From contig OZ026516.1 in NCBI GenBank assembly GCA_964019695.1, forward strand, positions 83,655,188-83,719,187: a DNA stretch of 64,000 nucleotides. Direction: 5' to 3'. This DNA is from Loripinus fragilis (Eukaryota; Mollusca; Bivalvia; Lucinida; Lucinidae). Below the pieces are notes generated by a model that made no database searches, was not told where the DNA came from, and saw only the letters and a program-made list of their open reading frames with translations. A program made the position numbers and the translations under genes. Shown here piece by piece: positions 35,795 to 47,347 of this stretch (positions within the stretch are counted from its first letter, which is position 1; each line of letters begins with the position of its first letter).

Positions 35795-36155
35795 ATTATA
35801 TAACCCTCCTTCTGAATAGTCAAATACTAGGACATACGGAGTCAAATTACCCTGGCCTTGTACTGCTTGGTTACATGCCATTGTCTATCTTTTGAATAGT
35901 CAAAGAATAAGACATACGGAGTCGCATCAAAAATAGGACATACTATAAGGAGTCGCATCAAATAATGGACATATGGAGTCGCGTCACGACCCTGACCTTG
36001 TACTGTTTGGGTACATGCCATTTTCCATCTTCCGTGAAGTCAAGTAATAGGACATATGGAGTCGCGTGACGACCCTGACCTTGTACTGCTTGGGTACATG
36101 GCATTTTCTACCATCTGAAAAGTCAAATTATAGGACATACGGAGCCATATCATGA
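35795..36155. repeat. Long-period tandem repeat
   Basis: Four degenerate units with the order CTTGTACTGCTTGGGTACAT, GCCATTTTCTATCTT, GTCAAATAATAGGACATA and GGAGTCGCGTCACGACCCTG. Unit lengths run from about 80 to 125 bp because the GGACATA-GGAGTC part is itself repeated two to three times in one unit. Confidence 0.82.
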
Positions 36156-36308
36156 CTTTGTACATGTAACGGTCATTAGCTGAATTGAGAACTTTGATTA
36201 GCACCAGTCACGATTGTAGCAGAGGATATTTTTGTGACATCTTTCTCGATTTTAGGTACAACAAGACCTGGCTGTTCATTAGAATCATCTACTAGATGGC
36301 AATAAATA

Positions 36309-36987
36309 GAGTCGTACTAAATACATGTACCACAAGGTATCGCAAGGTGCACAAGGTACCACAGGGTAGCGCAATGTACTTGTAGATAATAATATCGCAA
36401 AGTTGGGGTTTGGGGGTACCGCAAGGTTGGTAAAAATGCAAAGATGCATATAAGGCAAGATACAGTGGAATCAAGAGGGGGATCTAAATGATGACAACCT
36501 GTAATAAAATGTACCATTTGTAAAGAATGCATACATATTCAGGTTAGTAAATATACATGTATATACAGATGTAAAGAATAATCAATCAATGAAGCTCCAG
36601 CCCTGACAGTAAAATTTTAAGTCTCGATTATCCCAAGTTGTTTTAAAGCTCTGTCGACTCATTGGCACACATTCATCATGAATCTGTTGCTGACACTAAA
36701 AACAGCATAAACAGTTTGTGGAGTACTCTTGTCACACTTAACGCATGGATAACGCACTTGTTGTCTAATGGCTCAGTTGTAGCATATATCTCTTTCGTTT
36801 CACCATGCTTTCAGTTAATGTATAAAGTGGCAATGATTCGAAGTACCAAAATAAACAACATTGTACTATTATTATCTACCTTGCGGTTCCAATATAAACA
36901 ACCTTGCGGTATTATTATCTACCTTGCGGTACTAATATAAACAACCGTATGGTACCTTGTGCACCTTGCGGTGTTTAGTACGACCGC
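36309..36987. mobile_element. TIR element with CGCAAGGT minisatellite ends
   Basis: GTCGTACTAAATACATGTAC, CGCAAGGTGCACAAGGTACC at the left and GGTACCTTGTGCACCTTGCG, TGTTTAGTACGACC at the right are inverted. Each end holds several CGCAAGGTAC-type units, so the ends have been expanded into small arrays. Confidence 0.8.
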
Positions 36988-36989
36988 GT

Positions 36990-38220
36990 GTTATATCAAG
37001 TCTTATCTTTTCTTTTATAGGAGTTTGAAAATGGGTATGCTGCAATGTTTAATCACCAATAAAAAGCTCAATACGAAATACTAACGCAGAACGAACATCA
37101 GCGAAAAACAAAATGTAATAAAATATGAGAATCGTGTATGTAAAATTAATATTTGTGTGTACGACTTTCCAGTGTACGTACAGTACCAAGACAGTCTCAC
37201 AATGAAAGACAAACCCGCCCTGATAACCCCTGCACGGGGCCTTCTAGTCTGCATAGGCTCCGAAAAGAATCACTGGGCACAGGACATTTTAGCGGAAAAG
37301 TCAAAGGGGCATAGTGGACATTTGAGCGTTTTAATAGTGGACCATTGAGCGAAAAGAAATAACAGATACATGAACACCACCGTACAGGTTAAATGAACAA
37401 GCATTTTGGTCCCCTGGGATTAACTCTTTCTTTTGTGTGTTACAAAAAATTAAAACAACCTATTACACCAATACAGGAAAGATGAACGTATATGTACATG
37501 TACATGCGCCATTGTCAAAAGCTGAGAAGGAGAGATGCCTGTGAATTGTATCAGAAATATCACTAGAAAGGGTGTCATTGTTTTAACATCTGGGTTTTGA
37601 GCAGAGGGTAACAAGTAATTGAACAGAACAAACTTTGACCTGGCAAGGCAATACGAATCCGCTCAAAAGGGCTGTTTTCCATTACGCATTTTTTGCCGCT
37701 CAAATGTCCACTTTTATCCGCTCAATTATCCTCTCAATCCGATCGAATGTCCTTCGCAAGAATCACTATGTGAGATTTCGGTACTTATTGCATTCACAAA
37801 GTATGGATGTAAATGAAGGCGCAGACCAAAATTTAGACCTCTAGCTTTCCCTGATACGTCAGTATAGACGTTTATTAGAGGCATTTGCGCATATGCGATA
37901 AGTACATGTACTAAAATCGTGTTTACTTGCTCAATTGTTAGTTCCGTGAAACAAGCGTGCAATAACAAAATCACGAAACAAAGAACATACGATAATATAG
38001 TAATTGGCAGTCTTTGATAAATATCGAACCAGGAGGCAACAATTAAAGACAGGGTGGTACAACAGCACATTCATAATGTTTTGAACCGGGCACAATCTCA
38101 ACAAGCAGTTGCTTATATGTCGCAGCGCCATTGTATTGGTCTTTGGTTCGAAAACGTTACTTTCTGCATTCATATCAGATTTTTTCTTTAACAGACAGCA
38201 CTAGAATTGTTTACCTGGTA
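36990..38220. other. No gene seen; inverted segments
   Basis: TGGACATTTGAGCG (about 37317) and CGCTCAAATGTCCA (about 37696) with nearby AGCGGAAAAG / TTTTATCCGCTC are inverted partners of an old foldback. Otherwise AT-rich, with no recognised gene. Confidence 0.5.
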
Positions 38221-38226
38221 CACGCT

Positions 38227-38455
38227 TGTAGTTAACACATTCACTGTTCAAGAATAGCCATTCTGTAAGGTACTGAACACATTTACTGTTCAAGAATAGT
38301 CACTCTGTAAGGTGCTGAACACATTTACTGTTCAAGAATAATACTCTGTAATGTACTGAACACATTTACTGTTCAAGAATAGTCACTCTGTAAGGTACTG
38401 AATACATTTACTGTTCAAGAATGGCCACTCTGTAAGGTACTGAACACATTTACCA
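38227..38455. repeat. Tandem repeat, about 44-bp period
   Basis: Five units of ACACATTTACTGTTCAAGAA, TAGTCACTCTGTAAGGTACTG, with a few substitutions; the first unit is the most diverged and the third has a small deletion. Not CRISPR-like: units abut without unique spacers. Confidence 0.92.
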
Positions 38456-38744
38456 TATTTACAGTCTGATAATTATGCATTCAGCAATAAACACTTTATC
38501 CCAACATCCCTGATTCAACTGTAATACTGAATGTGTGTATTGGTTGAACATTCTTGGAGAGTCCAAATCACTCTATGCGTACTCTTCAACTCTCCGCAAG
38601 TAATGCTTACTCACAACTCCATCTATTGTCAATGTCTGAAGAAGAAACAGATAATCCTGCAAGCGTTCATGTTTAATTGAATGTATTAAGCGACTTGGAA
38701 GAGATGAAATGCGATGCTTATCTCTTTAGCAACGTGTTTTATCT

Positions 38745-39535
38745 TTTGTTTGTTTTGTTGCTTTACGTCCCAAGTAAACAGCTATGTTCATTGCGGGACG
38801 GTCAGTTCACCTAACTACATATTTACCTGTGCAAGCTTGAATATAGGGATCACACATGTCTTTTTCATGCATTAACATTTGCCGGGACCGAGGATGATGT
38901 TTGAACACGAGGCCGATAGGCCGAGTGTTCAACATCATCCGAAGGAGCTGGCAAGTTTAAATGCAAAGAAACAAACATGTGTGATCGTTATCCTTGCATA
39001 TTTTACCTTATTCCAGCTCAATTGGCACTGAAAACGCTGCCAAAACATTAAATTGTCCATTTTCTCAGACTGGATTTCTCTAAACAAAATGGCGTCGGCT
39101 TTGTACTTTCGAACGCCATAACGTCATAACCGTACGCAACGTTTTCGCGAACAAAAACATAGGTGAAATGATCAGTCTGACCCGCAATGCGTTCCGTATA
39201 TAACGTCATGCAAATAATGCAGGGCTCATTTTAAGTATTTTCAAGTTCAGACCCATGTTCAAACAGCACGTGAATCTCCTGATTTGAACATGGATTTTCG
39301 ATCATTTGACAATGGGTATAAACAGCTATACGAATAGATATCTATGCAAGAATAAGCAGTTAACCAGTACTTCGTGCACACACATTCGCTTTTAACTGAT
39401 AACAACCCTTCTTGAATGATTCAGCGGAAGGGAGGAGAATGACCATAGAAATTATTTCATGATCAATCTCCACGAAAGTATGGGACCAGGCCGGGATCAA
39501 ACTCGCGAACCCTGGAACTGCAACGGAAAATATCG
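38745..39535 (-). mobile_element. tRNA-derived SINE, copy 2, split by an insertion
   Basis: The tail (38745-38840) and head with B box (39351-39535) match copy 1 (1401-1724) in inverse orientation, with about 510 foreign bp between. The 5' tRNA head is cut off before the A box. Confidence 0.82.
38845..39350. mobile_element. Insertion inside the SINE, with a foldback
   Basis: AGGATGATGTTTGAACACGA and CGAGTGTTCAACATCATCCG are inverted around GGCCGATAGGCC, and GATCACACATGTC is inverted to AACATGTGTGATC. Copies of AATA lie at both junctions, possibly a target duplication. No coding frame. Confidence 0.72.
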
Positions 39536-39615
39536 GAAACACGAATGTATAGTAAATTCATCAATAACCTGGTGATCACCAAGTTCACTATTAGACTTTT
39601 ACACGTAGTAATTTG

Positions 39616-40069
39616 GGCCCACCTCGAATCGAACTATAGTTCCTACTATAGTAACTACAGTTCGATTCCAACATCGTTGTCGCTACTATAGTGACATCAA
39701 GAACCTACTAGAGATCAACGGTGGGTCAGAGCACCGTTACTCTAGAAGCTTGTCTGGTTCCCTCCTCTAGACCTATCTAGCAAGATCGGTTCAAGATCTG
39801 TCAGTAGCCTCAAAATAATTTGTTTTACAATCAAATCCTCGCTGTGCTCTACTTGCGATCCCAATCATTCGTAATTGTTAATTAGATACACATCCTTTTT
39901 GTCTACGATGAAGAATTGAAAAGGGACATACATGGCTATTCAATTCGACCATATTTGTTTACTTGCCAACCAACTAAAGTTGCAACTGTAGCCGTTCGGG
40001 TGTAAATGTGCGCGCACATCTATTACGTCAGTACTTTAGTAGGAACTATAGTTCGATTCGAAGTGGGCC
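39616..40069. mobile_element. TIR element (TCGAATCGAACTATAG family), complete copy, 454 bp
   Basis: GGCCCACCTCGAATCGAACT at the left and AGTTCGATTCGAAGTGGGCC at the right are nearly perfect inverted ends. It has a second inner inverted pair (TAGTTCCTACTATAG). It is non-coding. It serves as the reference for the interrupted copy at 17880-19466. Confidence 0.88.
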
Positions 40070-40074
40070 ATGGT

Positions 40075-41010
40075 TTATTGTTTAGGTGCATGAGCACCTA
40101 AACACAATATATAAGGTGAGAATTAGAGCTGTACCATGGAGGAGCATGTGACCAAATGTAACCAATCATGGGACCTCTGTCTAAGATTAAACTGATGTCA
40201 TTTGTAAATATAGATTGGTCATTTTCTGGTTTCCCAGTCTATCTTGAAATTCTGATTGCATCATGTTCTTCAAAGATTGACCTAGGCCGACCTGGTATGA
40301 CATTTAGCCACTATTCTGCTGAAGAGAATAATAAGACAGTTGGTCAGTCAGAAATCCAAAGTAAAAAGGGAGCTTATTAAAGCACAGATAACATGAAATT
40401 ATACAAGTTACACTGATGCATGGATTTTGAAGAGGCAAATAGTCAAGTAGATTCTTTATGTGGTGCCTTACCCAGAGATGATTTGGGAATGCATAAATGC
40501 ATAAAGTCTGACATCTCTAAGGTCACATACCAGATGAAATGTATGGACCCTTTGCATGCTAGTCCTACTGTTAACCTTTCAGACCCTAATCAGACTAGCA
40601 AAATGTTGGTTGTCATCCAAATCCAAACTGTTCGACATACTTATGGTATTGGATGGTACTTTAAGTCTAGACTGGCATCAGTCCTGAAAACAAATTGATA
40701 CACCAGAAAAAATAAGAGTATCTTTTATTTTCAGTTGGAGGTATTAGACTGGCCCCAGTCAAGACAGAAAAATCCCAATTTTCCAATCAAGCACTCTTAC
40801 TAAATGGTTGCAACCTTTTGAGTGTGCTAACAGATACAATTGTAATGACTAATTTGTTCAGTGGAATGGAACAGTTTGTATAATTTTGGTAACAGGTATT
40901 TTGAGGATCCTTATATATTTCTCTGAAGTTATTTTAAAACAAAAGATAATCCTCTTTTAGCTTACCTAGTTTAGGACTTCCTTTATGCGTCTGTTCATCA
41001 TCAGTGTCAT
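40075..41010 (+). other. No gene recognised; two successive unassigned ORFs
   Basis: Plus-strand ORFs of 70 (40168-40380) and 92 residues (40420-40698) lie close together. I recognise no domain, and no splice sites clearly join them. They may be a decayed element or chance. Confidence 0.3.
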
Positions 41011-41099
41011 CAATATATACTGATTGACAAAAGAAACGCTATAGGTAAAATTCAAAGCCATGTCACATCAATGTTTATACATTAGGTATAGTGCGTCCA

Positions 41100-41985
41100 G
41101 CTAATAGAGACTGGGCGTGTCAGACAGAGCGCTGTCAAACACTGTCAAATAAGACTAGTCTACAGGAAATCGGGTGTAATAGCCTATATACGCTTTACTC
41201 GTGCAACCAACTGAAGCGCAGACGACAAGGGTGACCAACTTTATACGTTAGCATGCCTGGTAAACGTGTATCTTTAGTATGCTGCTGGGGACCTGCTGCA
41301 TTTCATTTATCGGGATGGATATGTTGTGAAAGTTTTGGGGGAGGGTAGGTTTGCACTTTCTTCAAATTCTGTCTGTATGGCAAAACTGGTTTGATTTTTA
41401 AGCCTAAATCACCAATAATGATTAAGCGGGACAAGGGTTAAGTATCTGAATCATGAAAAAGGGCATACAAACATGAAATTTGGTCAGCCTCTTATAATCG
41501 TTCATTCTGGCGTGTCCAGAGAGACTAGATGTCTAAAATTTGTTTGAAGTCTTCTTCAACTTGCATACTTTGTTTATGCGAGAAGCGAAAGCCCTGGCGA
41601 GATAATGCGTACATGCAGGCTTGTCGGAGCCTTCGCCACACGCCAATGTAATAAGAACTATCATCTCGTGTGCTGACCAATTTATAGTATATATTTTCCA
41701 TTGCGGACCATTATTTTATTTTCTTATACAGTGTTATAATTTGAATAGTTAAAATTTCGAAACATTGTCAGAGTGCATATATCTAGACTAGTCAGTCTCC
41801 TTGTTATCAAAATTAATTCGAGATGCCTTTTCTCACAATGGACTCAAAACTACAACAGGTATATACAGGTGTACAGCTGTAAAGCGTTTCATGGGTGAAT
41901 AAATACACTCTGGATTAACGATTTTTAAATGGAAATGTCCACGGGTGTGTCTTTGCTAAGAACCGCCCAGTCTCTCTTAACTGGT
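41100..41985. mobile_element. Possible TIR element, about 0.89 kb
   Basis: TAATAGAGACTGGGCG (41103) and CGCCCAGTCTCTCTTA (about 41964) are an inverted pair at a distance that suits a small transposon. No coding frame inside. Confidence 0.5.
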
Positions 41986-42009
41986 CGGACTATAATAAAT
42001 GTAAACTTG

Positions 42010-43225
42010 GATTATTTTTTACTTTTAAATGCATGATAGTGTTGTACCTCAAAATGTACCGCAAAGGAACAGATAAGCCGCTTTTTGGGGGTATTTAAGC
42101 AATTAAATTTGTGAAAAAAGCAATTGTTTTCAAATGAAGGGGTAACAAAAAGGAATTAAATTTTGGAAAAAGCAATGGTTTTATAAATGAAGGGGTAGCG
42201 AAAAGCGATTAAATTTTGGAAAAGCAAAAGAAAAAACAAACTAATCTAAATATGAATATATCCACTGTTAGCACACTAAGTGTGGTAGCCAGTTCAAGCC
42301 TTTCTTTTGTTGTGATGTTACTAAGTCTCCATTGAAGTTTGATACTTTAAGCAAGTCATTTGTCAGTTACTGGCTAAAGTATTTGCACAAAGTACTTAAA
42401 GTCACTCAATATGTATGTTTCTTCCATTACGAAAACTAAGATGATTATTTAAATTATTAACTAAGATTATTAGGTACTTTAATTACAACTTATAAATAAG
42501 CAATTTCAAAAATCTATGTTGGGTAAAAAAATATTTTAAGCAATTGTTTTTGGAAAAAGGCATTTCATAAAAATCGTGTGGGGTAAATACCCAATTGAAC
42601 TAAAAGCTTATCTGGACCTCTGTAACGTCAGAGAAAATTCAATGGGTAAAATCAAAATATGGAAAATTGATGTGTGGTTTATTGAAAACAAAAACATCAA
42701 TATTTTTAGGGAGCACACAAATTTTTGGTACTTTATGGTTTGGTTAAACCCTATAAAACCTACCCAGCGGCTTAAAGGTCTAGATTTTGGTCAGAATTTT
42801 CTACATGTAGTAGCGAAGGTTCATTCGCAAGAGCTCATGCTCGATAATACAATCTGTACAAATAATCTGTACAAATAATCTTTTCAAACACCTATTCTGC
42901 CTCGGACCCAGTATAATTGGGTCCCAGATTCTGCTGACTCTAAGATTTGTTAAACAAGACCTATTATAATAATAATAAAAGTAAAGGAATGCTGTCATAA
43001 AAACAACCTATTTGCCAAACCTAAACTATTGGCGGCTTTTTAAAAGCAGCCAACTTGTTTTCTTAATCAAATCACGAGTTAGTATGACCGAATCACAGAC
43101 CAATCCATGGCACCGTGAGGAATAGAAATAAGAACATAGACAATGACACAAATATAAAAAGAAGAAAATACATGTATTTAAGGTAAAACAATCAGCTCTC
43201 TCTTCACCGGCCTTATGATGGCAAA
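42010..43225. other. No gene seen
   Basis: Near 42110-42240 a degenerate tandem of AAATGAAGGGGTAACAAAA-type units occurs two to three times. A GGACCCAGTATAATTGGGTC palindrome is at about 42903. The 100-residue ORF at 42576-42878 is unrecognised. Confidence 0.5.
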
Positions 43226-43228
43226 CTT

Positions 43229-43425
43229 AACCCTTAATGCGCCAATCGCAACAAAAGTCGCCTGCTTTCTCGTCTGCTGAAATGTTTTAGAAGCATATAT
43301 GGCAAACAATGTGGAACCAAATCAGACTGCTCCTAGGAGCAGTCTGTTCTGGGTCCACACTGTTTGCTTATATACTTAATTCGTCAGTAATGTTAGGCAA
43401 TTATTTGCAGCGGACACAAAGAACA
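43229..43425. mobile_element. MITE (TTAACCCTT family), right end missing
   Basis: TTAACCCTTAATGCGCCAAT, then the GACTGCTCCTAGGAGCAGTC hairpin and GGGTCCACACTGTTTGC. The sequence breaks off before the usual right end. Confidence 0.8.
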
Positions 43426-43479
43426 CAAAGAACTTTACCACAAAACCCATAACAAAACACAAAAATCTACATATTGAGC

Positions 43480-43705
43480 CACGACATGTGCCTTCCAACA
43501 ATGTGGCATTTTGTCAAGTGTAGACTCAGATGAGCATGTGCAGCCTCCTTTTAAGCTTAGCAACTCAAAATAATGTTCGGTTAGAAGCTTAAAAGTCATA
43601 GAATATTCAAGCGACAAGCAAAGACTCGGATCAGACTGCGCGTATGCGCAGGCTGATCTGAGGCTTTGCTGGTCGCACATACCACATTGTTGAAAAAACT
43701 CATTT
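43480..43705. mobile_element. MITE (GAGATTTCCAACAA family), copy 4 of 4
   Basis: TTCCAACAATGTGGCATTTT, GTGTAGACTCAGATGAGC and the GCGCGTATGCGCAGGC hairpin as in copies 1 and 3; the ends are more eroded. Confidence 0.8.
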
Positions 43706-44454
43706 CGAAGCTCAATTATAATGAAAGCAACAACAAACAACAGTGGAATCGCTGCCATTAAACGGAAGGCAGCGCAGCCACTGAGGGGCTTAAAAATTAC
43801 AAACCGGATCTCCACCCTATATTCTGCGGTTAATTAAACACAAACCAAATAGTTATACCTGAAGGTATAGATGTACCACGACTTCTGACCAATGACCTTT
43901 GGGTCTTTCTATTTGAAACGATTGATGCAGAATGCGTAAAATGAGCCAGTCCGGCTGGAGTATATGTGTATGTCAAAGATTTTATAGTAAATGTAAATAC
44001 ATGCCTGAAACCCTTATTCTAAATCAACATATAAATATTGTAAATAAAGTCATGCTTCAAAGCTTTTGGTTTATCTTAAAGCTGCATAGTCTGTAACTTT
44101 TGATCTTCTAATTTTGGAAATAAAGTTTCTATTTTTCAAGAATACAGTAAAAATACTCAAATTAGGTAAACATTTTACCATTTTCATAAATATTAACACA
44201 TTATCACTATCAAAACAACACCATTTCTGTTAAAAATCAACTGTCTAGAATTATTAGAGGGACCTAAATAATTCCTAATAAGAAAAATACCACTTGATTT
44301 TATAAGATAATTCGCTTTTCAGCGCAGTTTTCAGCTGTACTGAACATATTTATTTCGAAAAGATAACATAATTCTATTTTTACAAATAATTTAAAAAGAA
44401 AAAAAAATAGAAAAATGTTCATAGTTTCAGACCTAGTCTCTTTAAAATACTCAC

Positions 44455-44565
44455 ATGAACCATTTCACCATCGATAAGTTCTCTTACAAATACTGCTGGT
44501 TTGTCACCTTTGGATACAGGTGTAAACTGTGTATGCATTTTACCACTGCTGTATGTAGGATAACC
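44455..44565 (-). CDS. Fatty-acid-binding protein (FABP/iLBP), exon 3
   Basis: This 37-codon exon (residues 86-122) reads GYPTYSSGKMHTQFTPVSKG and continues to VRELIDGEMVH. It is bounded by TTTTATAG (ending 44566) and GTGAGT (44454-44449), both in phase 0. VRELIDG is a close match to the strand that carries the internal carboxylate-binding Arg in FABPs (here R113). The phase and length match exon 3 of the standard four-exon FABP gene. Residues 1-122 are accounted for. The family normally has about 15-20 more residues in exon 4, including the Arg-x-Tyr ligand site; I could not find that exon downstream, so the gene is incomplete in this annotation. Confidence 0.9.
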
Positions 44566-44584
44566 CTATAAAATATAGTGCTAG

Positions 44585-44835
44585 GAAATGAATTCAATTT
44601 TTGGAATGTTCATGGGATCATAAATACTTCGGGTCTCTTGCAAAGTAAGTGATGCCCCTCGGGCTTCACGTTAACTTTGCAAGTTCATGATTCCATGAAT
44701 AGACAATAAAATGGATTTATTGCTCATATTTACATTTTATTATCAATATCTAAAATATGAAAAAATAGTTTTATATTTAATATGAAATCGAATTAGCGGT
44801 TTTGTCGGAGTGTAACACGGAAAAAGGGAACAGCC
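44585..44835. repeat. Dispersed repeat in FABP intron 2
   Basis: ATTTTTGGAATGTTCATGGG foldback, then ATTTACATTTTATTATCAAT, GCGGTTTTGTCGGAGTGTAA and GGGAACAGCCAG match 17380-17645. A related tail is at 45205-45395 (GCACGTGCGACTCACGTG, GGCAAGTGAGCTTTTGG). A partial foldback of the same family is at about 2190-2285. Confidence 0.78.
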
Positions 44836-44839
44836 AGTG

Positions 44840-45930
44840 TGAACAGTGACGTCTCGTTGATTTTCATTATCCTATAAGCTCAACAACATGCAAGTATATT
44901 AGCATTTTAGAGATTATAGATTATAATTACAGTTTAAAAAAAATATATTATCGACAGGAATCGAGTTTTATGTATAGCTGTATGTGAGCCATCTTTTAAG
45001 TTATTTTTTTATATAAACAAAGCCATGTTTCATTACATCCTAGCGGCTATTATCACATGTAAAGTATATCTGTATAGTGCTACATGTATATGTTATGCTG
45101 ACTGCCTTTTTTATTGTGTTCAAGAAGACCACTTGGTAGAATGGCTTATGAGCTAAAAGTGTATACCTCTTAAAATATTGTATAAATTAATAAAATTAAC
45201 AAGATATTTATTTTGCACGTGCGACTCACGTGTGGCTCGCTGTCAATCACAACACAAGTATCAATTCCGGCGAATGAGCTCGGTGTTCGAAGCGTAGTGC
45301 ACGGGCAAGTGAGCTTTTGGTAGCTGTCAGTCAGATTTGTGTCATTCATGAGGCTATGAACGGTTGCATAAAAGGATTGCTTTGAAAATGTAAATAATGT
45401 ATGTACAAATTCATAACAAACACACAACGCATACGCTGACTAAAAAGTTTATCCTTTATTTTGCTCTCTCCAAATTCAGGCTTAAATTATGTTCTTGCTG
45501 TCATGTGACTTAAGTGTTTTGTGCTATTCTTCACGTTGCCTTAGGTTGGTTTGTGCAGGGCTGCAAAATCTGCGTTGAGATTAAACGCGTGCGATTTTGT
45601 TTGTGGGACTATGTCACGTGCTAAGTCGACGTTGCATTGGTCAGTTATATACTATCAGGTAACTTTTGAGTAACATTCTGGGCATGGTTCAGAAACGTCT
45701 ATTCTTGCACACAAGACCGGGATATCCGCTTTTTTAACCCATGTGAGAGAAATTTATCTCACATACCCCGTACCAACCAATGGGAAAGATAAAAATCGAA
45801 CAGCCTCACGTTGAGAGACAAGTGGCGTCATTGTTAGGTTAAAGTGATGTGAACATGTTATGTCACCTCTCAGCGTATTCAGGAACTTCCGGAAACCTTT
45901 TTTTTAAATAAATATTAAAATGCAGTATTA
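44840..45930. other. FABP intron 2, middle part
   Basis: Apart from the dispersed-repeat tail at 45205-45395, an inverted segment near 45735-45800 (ATGTGAGAGAAATTTATCTCACAT) resembles the foldback at 24760-24970. No exon was seen here. Confidence 0.5.
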
Positions 45931-45934
45931 ATTG

Positions 45935-46090
45935 GTAAGTAAGAAAAAAAAGAAATCCTTGTTTCTGTGAAAATGTGATAGAAAAATCCGTCTCTCGCGA
46001 TCACCGTTTTGCATCAATCGGCGAATCTCGTGCTGCCAAGCGGTGATTCTCGTGACGGATTTTTCTATTCCACCCTATCCATTGTATTCT
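45935..46090. mobile_element. Foldback MITE (GAAAAATCCGTC family), copy 2, abutting an FABP splice donor
   Basis: TGATAGAAAAATCCGTC and GACGGATTTTTCTATTCC are the arms, as in 7945-8085. On the FABP strand the donor GTAAGAC (46097-46091) is followed at once by AGAATACAATGGAT, the eroded outer end of the MITE. Confidence 0.78.
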
Positions 46091-46097
46091 GTCTTAC

Positions 46098-46267
46098 CTT
46101 TGCTTTTCTACCAAGATGGCTGACGATGTATTCCTCACCCAATTTGATGTGATTTTTAAAGGATATAAAGGATGTTTTCACTTCTATTATTATCACGTCG
46201 TCCTCCACAGATATCGTCCATGTAGGCTTCACACGGATGAGAATTTTCTTCTCAATATATGATACTC
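46098..46267 (-). CDS. Fatty-acid-binding protein (FABP/iLBP), exon 2
   Basis: This exon encodes residues 29-85. The acceptor is a pyrimidine-rich tract ending TTTCAG (46268), and the first two bases complete the Gly codon opened in exon 1. The donor is GTAAGAC at 46097, in phase 0. Family hallmarks are KPTWTISVEDD (the KPT-x-TI strand), SFKNHIKLGEEY (family FKLGEEF) and GRKAK, which in FABPs ends exon 2. The length, 57 residues, is the usual one. Inverted-repeat transposons lie on both sides: one ends near 46090, about 7 bp beyond the donor, and another begins near 46295, about 28 bp beyond the acceptor. Confidence 0.93.
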
Positions 46268-46294
46268 CTGAAAGCAAAACGGGAAGTAGGCACT

Positions 46295-46518
46295 CATGCA
46301 CAGATCCAGGGAGTGACCCCCTCCCACATGGATAATCACAAACGTATAGGGTTTCTTTGCAATACTGGTCCGGACCCCCTTGAAAATCACAAAGCTACCC
46401 GGCCAGCATTCAATGTTGGGCCATCATCGGCCCGCTGGCTTAATGACATTTATTGGTCCGCTTTTAGTGGTATTTAGATCCTCTCTCTCCATTGACAAAT
46501 CTTTCTTGATCCGCGCAT
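46295..46518. mobile_element. Short TIR element (ATGCGCGGATCCAG family), uninterrupted copy in FABP intron 1
   Basis: CATGCACAGATCCAGGGAG at the left and TTGATCCGCGCATG at the right. The interior (TATAGGGTTTCTTTGCAATA, GGTCCGGACCCC, AAATCACAAAGCTACC, GGCCATCATCGGCCCG) matches the halves around 27555-30365 in inverse orientation. Confidence 0.8.
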
Positions 46519-46524
46519 GGCAAC

Positions 46525-47340
46525 CCTCGGGATCCTCGATATAACTCTCCACAATAAATGGTACAGCATGTTGTGTTTCGGTCATTCATTTTTGATATAC
46601 AAGACCTGTTTCATGTTTATTGGAGAAGACGGTATTTCCCCCTTTTGCAGTTGCATCAAAATAAAAAGGCAAGTTTTGCTTGTTATAAACATCGGACGGG
46701 TTACTGGCATGGTCATATAGACAAAATGACAATTTAAGAGGGATGTTATGGATACAGGATATTTGCCATTTTCAAGAAGAAGACAGTTTATAAGGGATAC
46801 TTCTCTGTATGGGATATTTGGTACCCCTCTATACAAGCCTCATTTAAAACATAACCATGACAGAGATCCCAGACGTACATACCTAGCCTTCTTTTAATGT
46901 TTAAGAGCTTAAATGGTGTATTTTGCATGAAAACTCGAACTTAAATGTTAAGTTTTCTTAGTTGATTAGGGTAACATTCAAAAATTCAAATGAAAACTAT
47001 TTAAGCACCGGAATTTGCTTGACAATTGGGCTTGATAAGTTCTATCATACAAGTGCCAAAATGGGTGTTCCATGTAAAATATTTTTTGACCAAATGTTGA
47101 AAAGAAACTCTGAAAACTAAATAGGCTCTCCACAAATGCGTATTTAAATGATGAAGTCTGTTAATTCGAGTTTTCATTTGCTTAAAATCCTGTTCTGGTC
47201 ATTGCTATTGAAATTATTCGTAAAGTTATTGAAAATTGAGATTGCCATTGAAATTATTCGATGATGCAGCAAATTGAGCAAAAAAAATCGTAAATCATAA
47301 AAAATTGCTAAATATATTGTGCATAGTGTAACCAAACATG
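46525..47340. other. FABP intron 1, remainder
   Basis: AT-rich intron sequence; ORFs on both strands are short. No further element was identified. Confidence 0.55.
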
Positions 47341-47347
47341 TACTTAC

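Noticed and set aside
38201..38250. Possible FABP exon 4: minus-strand frame with NYKRV and a stop
   Set aside because: It lies in the first unit of a 44-bp tandem repeat, its phase does not fit the phase-0 donor at 44454, and the residues before it (WLFLNSECV) do not match the family.
38227..38455. Regular direct repeats that could suggest a CRISPR array
   Set aside because: Units abut without unique spacers and the context is a eukaryotic genome; it is a minisatellite.
43435..43815. 126-residue minus-strand ORF as a gene
   Set aside because: Most of it (AYAQSDPSLCLSLEYSM) is the GAGATTTCCAACAA MITE, with the same frame in the 21.4-kb copy.
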